DNA from: Saccharospirillum impatiens DSM 12546
GTDB lineage: Bacteria > Pseudomonadota > Gammaproteobacteria > Pseudomonadales > Natronospirillaceae
Assembly (NCBI RefSeq): GCF_000423605.1
Contig: NZ_AUIH01000008.1
Location: 107,757 to 171,756 of the forward strand
DNA length: 64,000 nt
Direction: 5' to 3'
Shown here: positions 1 to 8,357 of the stretch, in pieces
How positions within the stretch are numbered: the stretch's first letter is position 1
Layout of the letters: each line of letters starts with the position of its first letter
Program-made: the position numbers and the translations under genes
Notes under the pieces: generated by a model
The model's database searches: none
Told to the model about the DNA's origin: nothing
Seen by the model: the letters and a program-made list of their open reading frames with translations, nothing else

Positions 1-1
1 C

Positions 2-784
2 AACGAGCCGGATCTGGAGCTTGCCAGAGATGCGGTCATCACCTTTACCGGTACTCTGCCAGTCGGCAGCTCAAGCCTGGCCTGGCAGTGGGATGAGCAG
101 TATGGCGGGTCGGCACTGCGGGTCACTTCCGCATCGGGTGAGGAGATCTATACCGAGTATCTTCAGCCAGGCACCGCGGCAGGTCCTTTTGATATTACCG
201 GGGCCGTCAAACAAAGCGGATTTTCGATTTTCGCCAATTACATCGTCATTGGTTTTGAACATATTCTGCCCAAAGGGCTCGACCACATCTTATTCGTGGT
301 CGGCTTATTCCTGCTTAGTTCAAAATTAAAACCTTTGTTATGGCAAGTAAGCAGTTTCACCCTGGCACATACCGTAACCCTTGCTCTTGGTATGCTGGGC
401 ATCGTGACAATACCAGCAGCGGTCGTGGAGCCCCTCATTGCACTGTCCATTGTCTACGTCTGCGTCGAAAACCTGTGGTCACGCAACCTCAGCAAGTGGC
501 GACCTGCCGTTATTTTCGGATTCGGATTGTTGCATGGCCTTGGCTTCGCCAGCGTACTGACTGAGATAGGACTGAGTCCGAATCACTTTATTACAGGCCT
601 GATTGGCTTCAACGTCGGTGTCGAACTCGGTCAGTTGACGGTCATTGCACTGTGCTTTCTGGCTGTAGGCGTCTGGTTCAGGAACAAAGACTGGTACCGG
701 AGCTACATCACGAACCCGGCATCCATCGCGATAGCCTTAGTGGCAGGCTGGTGGGTATTTGAACGGACTGTTTACGGAGTCTAA
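2..784 (+). CDS. HupE/UreJ-family membrane protein (5' end outside window)
   Basis: The reading frame is open from the left edge, so the N terminus is missing; about 260 residues are visible. The first ~80 residues look like an extracytoplasmic domain. They are followed by a hydrophobic membrane part beginning near nt 230 with the family-type motif FEHILPKGLDHILF, then FTLAHTVTLAL and FGLLHGLGFAS. These histidine-containing helices are typical of the HupE/UreJ_2 family, whose members are proposed nickel/metal-related permeases. A role in metal handling is inferred from family and from the multicopper oxidase and cupredoxin downstream. An ATG at 296 lies inside the conserved region and cannot be the real start. 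The substrate is unknown. Confidence 0.8.
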   Translation, partial: NEPDLELARDAVITFTGTLPVGSSSLAWQWDEQYGGSALRVTSASGEEIYTEYLQPGTAAGPFDITGAVKQSGFSIFANYIVIGFEHILPKGLDHILFVVGLFLLSSKLKPLLWQVSSFTLAHTVTLALGMLGIVTIPAAVVEPLIALSIVYVCVENLWSRNLSKWRPAVIFGFGLLHGLGFASVLTEIGLSPNHFITGLIGFNVGVELGQLTVIALCFLAVGVWFRNKDWYRSYITNPASIAIALVAGWWVFERTVYGV

Positions 785-964
785 TCGTCAAGGAGGCTGA
801 TGGAACACGGATGTTCCAGCGCATAGGGTTTGGCAGTATCAGACCATTAAGAATGCAGCAACCAATCATCGGTTGATTCTATTGGTAAAAAAGTTGTCTT
901 CGACTGGAAATTCGGTGGTCCCACGAGTATTCTCATGTATCGTTCAAGCTAAGCGACGCCCGCG

Positions 965-1303
965 ATGACGACCTTAAAGCTTCGATACATCCTTATTCTA
1001 TTCCTGGTTACGTTCCAGGTAGTAGGGGGTTTATCGGCTTGGGCGGAAACCACACCAAATGGGCCCGATCAAACACAGGCATTGTGTGCAGACCATAGTA
1101 TTGAACACTGTGGCATGGCCGATCATTCCAGTCAGTTACGATCACAATGCAGTGGTATGGCCTGTAGCTTACCGCTATTGGCGCAAGCCTTTACCAGTGT
1201 GGCCGAAAGTGCGCCACAGGAAAAAGAGCGCTATAAACAACCGCTCAATCATTCCCTCCACTCGGGCTATCATAGCTCACTCGATCGCCCACCCAGCCTC
1301 TGA
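965..1303 (+). CDS. small secreted Cys/His-rich protein, unknown function
   Basis: This 112-residue protein has a clear N-terminal signal peptide (hydrophobic residues 8-25, cleavage after SAWA). The mature part is short and has several cysteines and histidines: CADHSIEHCGMADH, then CSGMACSLP. The tail is rich in His and Ser. This resembles the small periplasmic or regulatory peptides often found in copper islands, but no family is recognised with confidence. The ribosome binding site in front of ATG 965 is weak. It sits between the HupE-like gene and a cytochrome c gene, all on the same strand, so it probably belongs to the metal island. Metal binding is inference from composition only. Confidence 0.55.
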   Translation: MTTLKLRYILILFLVTFQVVGGLSAWAETTPNGPDQTQALCADHSIEHCGMADHSSQLRSQCSGMACSLPLLAQAFTSVAESAPQEKERYKQPLNHSLHSGYHSSLDRPPSL

Positions 1304-1444
1304 TCCTCAATCGTTTTCATTATCGTTCTGCTCAGACAAGAGGCTAACCTTTTGCCTCTCGCTATCATCTGACAGCTTACTTCCTGTCTTTTAATTGTCT
1401 GAACATCACTATATTTCGGATTGGTATAGATACTGAGGTCACTT

Positions 1445-1894
1445 ATGAGAAAAATGATTGAACGCCGCAATCATCATTCAATGATGATCCGTTGCGCCCC
1501 TGCCTGCACACCACTTGTAGCAGTGCTCGTTGCGGTCATTTTTGCCATCTTCATCGCTCCCGCAACTACGGCCGATGATAAACCCTATCATGTTGATGTC
1601 GTTGTTGAGGGGCTGTCAGATAATGCTCAAACGGGGCAACGAATGTTCAACCAAACCTGTGCATCCTGCCACGGGTTAAATGCAGAGGGATCAGAGGCCG
1701 GGCCACCACTGATTCATTCCATCTATAACGCAGGGCACCACTCCAACAAAGCGTTCTACCGTGCGGTAACGCAGGGTTCACGGCAACACCACTGGTCGTT
1801 TGGTGACATGCCGCCACAACCCACCGTTGGATTTACTCAAATGACATTCATCCTTGCCTTTATTCGTGAGGTACAGGTAGTCAATGACATATAA
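1445..1894 (+). CDS. c-type cytochrome, single haem, exported
   Basis: The protein has 149 residues. A long N-terminal segment with a hydrophobic stretch (about residues 24-43) should export it or anchor it to the membrane. The haem motif CASCH is at residues 72-76 and a likely distal ligand is Met122 in FGDMPPQP. Both fit a class I cytochrome c. GAGG at 1435-1438 is spaced six bases from ATG 1445 and supports the start. It lies ahead of a small membrane protein and a multicopper oxidase on the same strand, so it may carry electrons to or from the oxidase. That partnership is inferred from gene order. The N-terminal extension MRKMIERRNHH is positively charged, as expected before an export signal. 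Confidence 0.85.
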   Translation: MRKMIERRNHHSMMIRCAPACTPLVAVLVAVIFAIFIAPATTADDKPYHVDVVVEGLSDNAQTGQRMFNQTCASCHGLNAEGSEAGPPLIHSIYNAGHHSNKAFYRAVTQGSRQHHWSFGDMPPQPTVGFTQMTFILAFIREVQVVNDI

Positions 1895-1978
1895 CCAGGA
1901 TGGTTCGGATGAGGATACTCAAACCGAGTTACCCCATACATACACACAATCACGTTCTTAAACGTTGGAGTACCTAAA

Positions 1979-2188
1979 ATGATGATGGATATAAGTTGGG
2001 GCTTGCACTTGTTCTGGTGGCCGTTGATCGCTGCACTTATGGTCATACCTTTATGGCGAATCTGCGAAAAGCTTGGATTTCCGGGCGTTCTCAGTGTTTT
2101 GGCACTGGTTCCCATACTGAACCTGGGGTTGCTGTATTTTCTCGCGTTCAGCGAACCACCCGGCGGCACCAATAATTCTCGTCTGTGA
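1979..2188 (+). CDS. small two-helix membrane protein
   Basis: This is a 69-residue protein with two predicted membrane helices (about residues 6-25 and 34-55) and a short polar tail ending PPGGTNNSRL. GGAG at 1967-1970 is well spaced before ATG 1979. The central phrase GFPGVLSVLALVPILNL resembles small integral membrane proteins found near cytochrome and copper genes, but no specific family is claimed. It lies between the cytochrome c gene and the multicopper oxidase gene on the same strand and could be co-transcribed with them. Confidence 0.6.
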   Translation: MMMDISWGLHLFWWPLIAALMVIPLWRICEKLGFPGVLSVLALVPILNLGLLYFLAFSEPPGGTNNSRL

Positions 2189-2338
2189 GCGGACTGGAGA
2201 GCATTAAGCTGGACGCCTCGCAACGGTTTGACTCTCGGATCGATTCCGACGATGTCGTCATTGGCTTAACATTCACAGGCAGGACTGCTGAGGCTGTTTC
2301 CCTCAGCCGGTAGCACAGGTTAATTGAAGGCGGTAAAG

Positions 2339-3691
2339 ATGAATCTGACACGACGGCAATGGATAAAGACGGGGGCACAATTGACAGCGGCCTCAATGCT
2401 GCCCTGGTCACTCTGGGCTGACCAACCACAAGTACCGCACATCAACATTCAGGCCCGGGAAACGACGGCGTCCTGGCTCGCCGCACCAACTCCGATCTGG
2501 GCCTATAACCAGCCGAAGTTGACATTACAACAGGGCGTCATGCAAACAATACGCGTGACCAACCACTTGCCCGAACCTACGACCATCCACTGGCACGGAG
2601 TGCGTGTTGGCAATGCGATGGACGGAGTGTCTGGTTTGACCCAAGCGCCCATAGAACCGGGTGCCTCTTTTGACTATCAAATAATGTCGCCTGATGCGGG
2701 AACTTTCTGGTTTCATAGCCACCACAATACCATTGAGCAACTGGCACGTGGGCTCTACGGCGCGCTGGTCGTCTCTGGCAATGACGAACCTCACTTTGAG
2801 CGGGACTGGTCATTGCTGATCGACGACTGGAACCTGAGTAGAAACGGTCGCATAGACCCGGTGTTTGCGAACCGGCACAACCAATCACATGCGGGTCGAA
2901 TGGGTAACTTCCTGACTATTAATCATCACGCTGGGCCCTGGCAGGGTCAGGCAAACGCTGGCGAACGAATTAGGCTTCGGCTGATCAACACCTCCACCAA
3001 TCGAATTCTACAATTGCATGCGCAGTTTCCAGGAGCGTTATGGCTCGCAAAAGATGGCCAGCCACTGACCATCCCTGAACCGATCCCTGAGGTGATTATT
3101 CTTGGGCCCGGTGAACGTTGGGATCTAGGCTGGATAGCCCGTGAAGAAGGCCAGCTACTGGAGGTCAGCGGCGCGGATTCCCTGCTCGTTGGACAGGTTG
3201 AGGTTAACCCGGTAGAGAATACAGACGTTCCTGCCTTCCCGGATGCGATGGCGTTACCGTCCAACCCCATGTCTCCTTTGTCAGCGAGTGTGAACCAACG
3301 AGTGCCTGTCATCCTCGAAGGCGGAGCGATGGGGCGGTTGCAGACGGCACAGTACCTGGAAGAGTCCCATAGTTTCAGGGAGTTGGCTGCAAAAGGGCAA
3401 TTCTGGGCGATCAGTGGCCAAACTGGAATGCCTGAAGAACCCCTCTTTCGTGCCCGGCAGGGAGAGTCGGTTGAACTTGTGCTCGACAATCGCACGGCCT
3501 TTCCACACACCATGCACTGGCATGGTCATCATGTCTGGGCCAATGGACGCTGGCAGGACAGCCTGACGCTGTTAAGAGGTCAGAAACAGTCAGTCCGATT
3601 GGTGGCCGGAAATCCCGGTAAATGGCTTATCCATTGCCATATGATAGACCACCAGGCTACAGGGATGATGACCTGGTTTGAGGTTGCTTAG
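2339..3691 (+). CDS. multicopper oxidase, Tat-exported
   Basis: The protein has 450 residues from ATG 2339. GAAGG at 2326-2330 supports this start over an in-frame TTG at 2324. The N terminus has a twin-arginine signal (TRRQWIK, residues 4-10, then a hydrophobic segment), as expected for an enzyme exported folded with copper. All copper motifs are intact: HWHG (residues 84-87), FHSHH (125-129), HTMHWHGHH near residue 395, and HCHMIDHQATGM (432-443), which carries the type 1 copper Cys433, His438 and probable axial Met443. The length suits a three-domain laccase/CueO/SufI-like enzyme. Periplasmic oxidation of Cu(I) or another metal or phenolic substrate is likely from family and context; the substrate cannot be read from sequence. 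No methionine-rich insert of the CueO kind is evident. Confidence 0.93.
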   Translation: MNLTRRQWIKTGAQLTAASMLPWSLWADQPQVPHINIQARETTASWLAAPTPIWAYNQPKLTLQQGVMQTIRVTNHLPEPTTIHWHGVRVGNAMDGVSGLTQAPIEPGASFDYQIMSPDAGTFWFHSHHNTIEQLARGLYGALVVSGNDEPHFERDWSLLIDDWNLSRNGRIDPVFANRHNQSHAGRMGNFLTINHHAGPWQGQANAGERIRLRLINTSTNRILQLHAQFPGALWLAKDGQPLTIPEPIPEVIILGPGERWDLGWIAREEGQLLEVSGADSLLVGQVEVNPVENTDVPAFPDAMALPSNPMSPLSASVNQRVPVILEGGAMGRLQTAQYLEESHSFRELAAKGQFWAISGQTGMPEEPLFRARQGESVELVLDNRTAFPHTMHWHGHHVWANGRWQDSLTLLRGQKQSVRLVAGNPGKWLIHCHMIDHQATGMMTWFEVA

Positions 3692-3734
3692 CGAAAGATC
3701 ACTGCGCAAGCAGTAACAGGAAAAAGGTAAAGCC

Positions 3735-4223
3735 ATGAAATTAGTTTGGATAGCAGCTACTGTACTGGGTCTCGCTGCCTGCGCAGACAATGACGAGACT
3801 GCCCGGAATGTGGGCGAGACCATCGATATTTCCAGCATCTCACTCGAGGCGAAAGCGGTCACGGGCCGATGGTACACCCAAGAAGAAGCAATGCGTGGAA
3901 AAGAGATTTTTGGAGCAAATTGCGCCAGTTGCCATGGACAAGAGGCTGAATCAATACCCAATTGGAAAACAGTGGCTGCAAACGGCCAATACCCTCCTCC
4001 CCCATTAAATGGCACAGCCCATGCCTGGCACCACCCATTGGGTGTACTCAAAATGGTTATCGAACAAGGCGGCGAACCGGTGGGTGGTGTTATGCCAGCC
4101 TGGGGCGACACATTAAGCGACCGTCAAATTATCGATGTAATCGCCAGTTTTCAAAGCTACTGGCCAGATGACACTTATCAGCTCTGGCTGGAACGTGAAC
4201 AGTCCAGGAGTGACAGTCAGTAG
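3735..4223 (+). CDS. c-type cytochrome lipoprotein
   Basis: The protein has 162 residues with a lipoprotein signal: hydrophobic start, then LAAC with the lipidated Cys at residue 16. One haem site, CASCH, is at residues 63-67 and a probable axial Met120 lies in GGVMPAWGD, typical of class I cytochromes c. AAGG upstream of ATG 3735 supports the start. It begins 43 bases after the multicopper oxidase and is likely in the same transcript. A membrane-tethered cytochrome next to a multicopper oxidase suggests electron exchange between the two in the periplasm; that is inference. The Trp-rich C terminus (SYWPDDTYQLWLERE) is unusual but unexplained. Confidence 0.88.
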   Translation: MKLVWIAATVLGLAACADNDETARNVGETIDISSISLEAKAVTGRWYTQEEAMRGKEIFGANCASCHGQEAESIPNWKTVAANGQYPPPPLNGTAHAWHHPLGVLKMVIEQGGEPVGGVMPAWGDTLSDRQIIDVIASFQSYWPDDTYQLWLEREQSRSDSQ

Positions 4224-4274
4224 TTTACAAGGAATCCAGACGTTCTTAACGTGCTGATAAATAGCGGAGGGTTT

Positions 4275-5627
4275 ATGGCGAGGGAAGACAGAACAACACA
4301 TTACCGGGAAGGCAGCCTGACGCTGGGCGGGACCGTAATGCTGGGAACAGGCGTCATGATCGGTGCGGGCATCTTTGCGCTTACCGGCCAAATGGCGCAG
4401 ATGACCGGCGCTCTGTTCCCTTTGGCGTTTCTGGCTGCCGCTGTAGTCGTCGGCTTTAGCGCCTACTCCTATATTAAGATTTCCAATGCCTATCCGTCCG
4501 CCGGTGGCATCGGTATGTATCTGCACAAGGCGTATGGGAATCGCTTGCCAACCGCGTTTAATGCCTTGCTGATGTACTTTTCAATGGTCATAGCGCAGAG
4601 CTTTCTCGCCCGTACTTTCGGCTCTTACACCATGCAGCTGTTTGGCGGAGACGAGAGTGGTCGCATGGTGCCCATTCTCGGGGTGTCGCTCATCCTTGCC
4701 GCTTTCCTGATTAACCTGCTTGGCAACCGAATGATTCAGGGGGTGGCGTCCTTTATCGGTATCTTGAAGATCGCGGGCATTTTAATTTTCGGGGTGGTGG
4801 GTGTCTGGATTGCCGACAGCATTTCCGTTGACTTTTCCAGCCCGGGAGAGACAGGAACCCTGGGTAATTTCCTGGGGGCGACGGCTCTGGGGATACTGGC
4901 GTTCAAGGGCTTCACAACAATAACCAACAGCGGTTCGGAGGTGCAAGATCCTCATCGCAACGTTGGGCGTGCCATCGTAATTTCAATCGTGGCGTGTGTG
5001 GTGATCTATACATTGGTCGGTTTTGCCGTTGCGAGCAATCTCTCGCTGGCTGAAATCATTGAGACACAAAACTACTCCCTGGCGGCAGCGGCCCGACCGG
5101 CATTGGGCGATTATGGGGTTTGGTTCACAGTGGCCCTTGCCATGATGGCGACCGCCGGTGGCATTCTGGCCAGTATTTTTGCGGTTTCGCGTATGTTGGC
5201 GATGCTGACAGAAATGAAGCTGGTACCTCACAGACACTTCGGCATGCCAGGCAGTATTCAAAAGCACACCTTGGTCTATACCGTCGTGCTCGGACTGATT
5301 CTAACGGCATTCTTCGATCTGTCCCGGATTGCCGCACTGGGTATTGTGTTTTACTTGATCATGGATATTGCCATCCACTGGGGCGTTATTCGCTACCTGA
5401 GGGCAGATGTCAAAGCGCAGGCATGGGTACCCATAGTGGCTATTGTGCTGGACCTACTCGTCCTCGGTGGCTTTGTCTGGGTAAAGCTTAACACCGATCC
5501 ATTGGTGATTGGCGTGGCGGTCGTCACCATGATTGTGATCGCCGTAGCGGAACAGGTTTTCCTGAAAAAATCACCAGAATCGGCGCTATCAAAAGATGAC
5601 GAGTATCACAATCATCATCACCAATAA
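4275..5627 (+). CDS. APC-superfamily amino acid permease
   Basis: The protein has 450 residues and about twelve membrane helices. The start is ATG 4275, immediately after GGAGG at 4266-4270, in preference to an in-frame GTG at 4251. The signature near the N terminus, GTGVMIGAGIFALTG, is the helix 1 substrate-binding region of amino acid-polyamine-cation transporters. FKGFTTITNSGSEVQDPHRNVGRAI fits the conserved cytoplasmic loop region, quoted here only as a position marker at about nt 4900-4980. The C terminus ends in a short His-rich tail (HNHHH). Its presence inside a metal/redox cluster is notable, but the substrate is unknown. The tail might bind metal; that is speculation. Confidence 0.85.
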   Translation: MAREDRTTHYREGSLTLGGTVMLGTGVMIGAGIFALTGQMAQMTGALFPLAFLAAAVVVGFSAYSYIKISNAYPSAGGIGMYLHKAYGNRLPTAFNALLMYFSMVIAQSFLARTFGSYTMQLFGGDESGRMVPILGVSLILAAFLINLLGNRMIQGVASFIGILKIAGILIFGVVGVWIADSISVDFSSPGETGTLGNFLGATALGILAFKGFTTITNSGSEVQDPHRNVGRAIVISIVACVVIYTLVGFAVASNLSLAEIIETQNYSLAAAARPALGDYGVWFTVALAMMATAGGILASIFAVSRMLAMLTEMKLVPHRHFGMPGSIQKHTLVYTVVLGLILTAFFDLSRIAALGIVFYLIMDIAIHWGVIRYLRADVKAQAWVPIVAIVLDLLVLGGFVWVKLNTDPLVIGVAVVTMIVIAVAEQVFLKKSPESALSKDDEYHNHHHQ

Positions 5628-5728
5628 CCAGCATGAGGCTATTGCCCAATAGAACGTTGACGATGGTTAGGATCCGACTAGCGCAGAAATTGGATCTGAG
5701 TGATGGCGACATTAGTGCTGTGTTGCAA

Positions 5729-6241
5729 TTAGACTGTACTGTCGGAGCGAAGTGCAATTCGCCCAAGCATATGCCGGCGCGTCAGCCACAGTAATAATGG
5801 TAGTAATAGCACCCATTGCAATAGCGGGGTCAGGCCCACCTCCAACAGCATGATGATCGGCATGGAGTCCGCATATGCCCATCGCTCTAGCGGGCCAGTC
5901 GCCAGCCACTCAAGAACGATGGTTGCGAGTAGGGCAATGGTAACCACTATGAGGGCTGGCTTCCGATCGCCCTCCAGGAGCCATCGTCGATTTCCGCAGA
6001 GGATTGATGACGCCCAGAAGCTGAGCAGAAAAATCAGAACATCGCCGCCTGTCGCCCGTATACAAAGCCAGACCACAGAGCCGTGGGATTCCTCCGCCAT
6101 TCCCTGATACCAGGGCACCTGCAACATCTCCCAGACGAAATGCGTCAGAAACCCGAACCCCGCGAGTGGTATCTCTGGAAAGAATTGGTTGCGCTTAGAC
6201 GCCGTGCCGGCAGTTAGACTTTGGCGCAGTCGCTTGAGCAT
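5729..6241 (-). CDS. membrane protein of unknown function
   Basis: The protein has 170 residues with about four hydrophobic helices (roughly residues 28-42, 64-83, 95-112 and 125-150). Features include FLTHFVWEMLQVPWYQGM, ATGGD and PLERWAYADSMPI, a pattern I associate with small uncharacterised membrane proteins in metal-resistance clusters. No named family is assigned. It is transcribed on the minus strand downstream of the decayed P-type ATPase and convergent with the APC permease. The gap to the ATPase remnant (6242-6401) holds no further gene. Confidence 0.6.
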   Translation of the reverse strand: MLKRLRQSLTAGTASKRNQFFPEIPLAGFGFLTHFVWEMLQVPWYQGMAEESHGSVVWLCIRATGGDVLIFLLSFWASSILCGNRRWLLEGDRKPALIVVTIALLATIVLEWLATGPLERWAYADSMPIIMLLEVGLTPLLQWVLLLPLLLWLTRRHMLGRIALRSDSTV

Positions 6242-6401
6242 ATGGTACTCCTTATGCTGGTTTCTCCCGTCAGTCCATTCGCAGATAATAGCGGTTACAA
6301 TGAATAAGAGAACGTTATCTCATTGTCTTGTTTTAGGACGGCCACTCTCCCTTGCATTAGGGTTATGCCCACAAGGACCTATGGACTCCGTGATTCGCTA
6401 A

Positions 6402-7154
6402 CTACTCGGTTTCAGGTTGGTTGCTCGCATTCAACTTTACCCGCTTGAGCAAGAGTGAATTGCCAATCACCGAGAGCGAACTCATGGTCATGGCAATAAC
6501 CCCGGTCATGGGGTGCAGCAAACCAATTACGGCGAGAATAGATAGCACCGGGGTGGTCGCCATCGGGTCGACCCAGGGCAGAAACCCTGCTCCCCAGACC
6601 AGTATCGGGCGCAGATAGTCGGCGGCGACAAACCATATGGCAAAGCTCGCCAGAGCAATCAATATGACGACAGGCACAAAGCGCCCGGTCATGCGATCGG
6701 CAAATTACTGAATCGGAACCCGCGCCCCCTGAGCCTGCTCCACCAGTTTGATCACCTGGGATAAAAAGGTATCGCCTCCCACCTTGGTGGCTTTTACCCG
6801 TAAACGCCCCTCTTTATTGGTGGTTGCGCCAATCACAGTATCGCCCGCCGCTTTATAGACCGGTAACGATTCACCGGTGGCAAAGGACTCATCCAGGTGG
6901 CTCTCACCGTCAACCACTTCGCCGTCGGTAGGTTCCTTGTCACCGGGGCGGATGACCATGATATCGCCTGGCTGGAGTTCCTTCACCGGAACTTTCTGCT
7001 CCTGGCCGTCGCGCTCCACCCGTGCCGTTTTAGCACCCAGGGTCAACAACTTGCGGATCGCCTGAGAAGCTCCTCCCCTGGCCTTTGCTCCAGGGTAACT
7101 CCATAGCATATGAAACGTCATGATGGTGGCGGCCGTTTCGATAAACGACGTCAT
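6402..7154 (-). pseudogene. decayed P1B-type (copper/heavy-metal) ATPase
   Basis: Two open segments lie in the same frame and are separated only by an in-frame stop at 6705-6707. The upstream segment (6708-7154) contains the actuator domain with the diagnostic ATGES phosphatase motif and the start of the following helix region (GARVPIQ). The downstream segment (6402-6704) resumes FADRMTGRFVPVVI, the expected continuation, and then jumps to a C-terminal SSLSVIGNSLLLKR motif of CopA-like pumps. The phosphorylation motif DKTGT, the ATP-binding domain and the CPC metal-site region are absent, and the N-terminal metal-binding part is missing; upstream of 7154 the frame soon meets a stop. So there is a nonsense change plus internal and 5' deletions. 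The pump cannot function. Confidence 0.85.
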
Positions 7155-7307
7155 TTCTAGTGTCGTGCGCGGTCACGGTCACCATCGACAAAGCCTGAAG
7201 GGTAGTTTTGCCAACAGCAAAGCTGTGTAAACTGTGCCCCATTCGGTTGACAGTCTGTACCCGGACTGGAAAATCCCGATGTCACTTTCCTACTGGCTTT
7301 TGATGTA

Positions 7308-7706
7308 ATGAATCTGCATATCGCTCAAACGGTGGGATCACTCTCGGCTATACGCCGCACCCGAGCCATTATGATCGGTTTATTGTTGGTCATTGCCCCT
7401 GTTTGCCACAGCCTGGCCAGCCTCCATTATTCCCCGGTTCAGGTTCGCTCTCACACTACTGCGACCCATATCGTAGATGTGCACTTGGTAGAGCCATGTC
7501 ATTTACTTAAGGCCGATCAATCAACTGGAGCGGCATTCAATTCTCGACAGGATAGCCCAGCGTTAGACGTTGAAATTAGCGATTTTCCGACTGTCCCGTC
7601 ACTCCAATCACACTCCCAAGCAGTATCCCGAACGGCGACCAACCGGAATGAACAATGGTGTTCGGATCCTTCTGTCCACCTGGTGAACTGTGTATTCCTG
7701 AATTAG
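7308..7706 (+). CDS. hypothetical secreted protein
   Basis: This is an open frame of 132 residues. Residues 20-40 are hydrophobic (AIMIGLLLVIAPVCHSLAS), consistent with an export signal, particularly if translation starts at the internal ATG at 7371. The rest is polar with scattered histidines and three cysteines. No family was recognised. It lies between the ATPase remnant and the cupredoxin gene, on the same strand as the cupredoxin. Small Cys/His secreted proteins recur in this island (compare 965-1303), which is the main reason to keep it. It may be spurious. Confidence 0.4.
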   Translation: MNLHIAQTVGSLSAIRRTRAIMIGLLLVIAPVCHSLASLHYSPVQVRSHTTATHIVDVHLVEPCHLLKADQSTGAAFNSRQDSPALDVEISDFPTVPSLQSHSQAVSRTATNRNEQWCSDPSVHLVNCVFLN

Positions 7707-7770
7707 CGCTGATTCGTACTCCTACCACGCAAATACTGAATGAAACACGCTTTTTAAGGAACATGAAAAA

Positions 7771-8292
7771 ATGCTTTTGAAAACAACGTTTACCGTCCTA
7801 ACCTTTGGGCTTTCCACTCTAGCTTTCGCAGGTCCCGGGCATTCAGACGATCATAGTGATGACCAGCAACCCAGTTTTAAGGCGGGACAGCCTGGAATGG
7901 AGCACGCTATTGACCGGATCATAAAAGTAGAGGCATCTGACCAGATGCGGTTTAATTCGGAAGACTTGGCCGTTCAGCCCGGTGAGACTGTTCGATTTGT
8001 AATAACGAATTCCGGGCAGCTACCGCATGAATTTGTGATCGATTCCGTTGAGGGAAATGCGGATCATCGTGAAACCATGATGGAAACCATGGCTGATGGT
8101 GGAATGATGGTTCATGACGACCCTAACGCAGTTTCCATCGCTCCGGGGGAAACCAGTGAGTTGACCTGGTTATTCACCGACACAGGTACATTTGAAGCAG
8201 CCTGCAACATACCTGGTCACTACGAAGCGGGCATGACCACTGAAATTACCGTGTCAAACGAGACGGTCGCTCATAGTAGCGAAGCTGGCTAA
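7771..8292 (+). CDS. exported cupredoxin-like copper protein
   Basis: The protein has 173 residues, with a signal peptide cleaved near residue 20 (STLAFA) and a His/Asp-rich linker (GHSDDHSDDQ). A cupredoxin fold follows, with the type 1 copper ligands in the expected order: His86 (LPHEF), Cys145 (EAACNIPGH), His150 and Met155 (YEAGM). VQPGETVRFVITNSGQLPHEF is the usual first ligand region (quoted span is at about nt 7970-8034). An insertion rich in Met (MMETMADGGMM, residues 102-113) between ligands one and two is typical of copper-tolerance cupredoxins. AGGA near 7757 precedes ATG 7771. It is likely a periplasmic copper carrier or chaperone serving the oxidases of the island. Confidence 0.9.
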   Translation: MLLKTTFTVLTFGLSTLAFAGPGHSDDHSDDQQPSFKAGQPGMEHAIDRIIKVEASDQMRFNSEDLAVQPGETVRFVITNSGQLPHEFVIDSVEGNADHRETMMETMADGGMMVHDDPNAVSIAPGETSELTWLFTDTGTFEAACNIPGHYEAGMTTEITVSNETVAHSSEAG

Positions 8293-8298
8293 CCGCTA

Positions 8299-8319
8299 GC
8301 CCTGCCACACTGGCAGGGC
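8299..8319. terminator. hairpin between convergent genes
   Basis: A perfect 8-bp stem (GCCCTGCC / GGCAGGGC) with a five-base loop lies between the stop of the cupredoxin gene and the convergent end of maeA. There is no run of T on either side, so its terminator role is only probable. Confidence 0.5.
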
Positions 8320-8357
8320 ATATTGCTGCTTCCCGAGACCACCAGTCGACGCCCGTA

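Noticed and set aside
785..964. Short palindrome GGAACA...TGTTCC near 820 as an operator
   Set aside because: Only six bases per arm, with no link to a promoter or a conserved site; can arise by chance.
2324..2338. TTG 2324 as the start of the multicopper oxidase
   Set aside because: ATG 2339 has a good ribosome binding site and begins the twin-arginine signal directly.
7248..7290. TTGACA followed by a weak dyad as a MerR/CueR-type metal promoter
   Set aside because: There is no -10 match at 17-20 bases, and no palindrome of the known CueR or ZntR kind.
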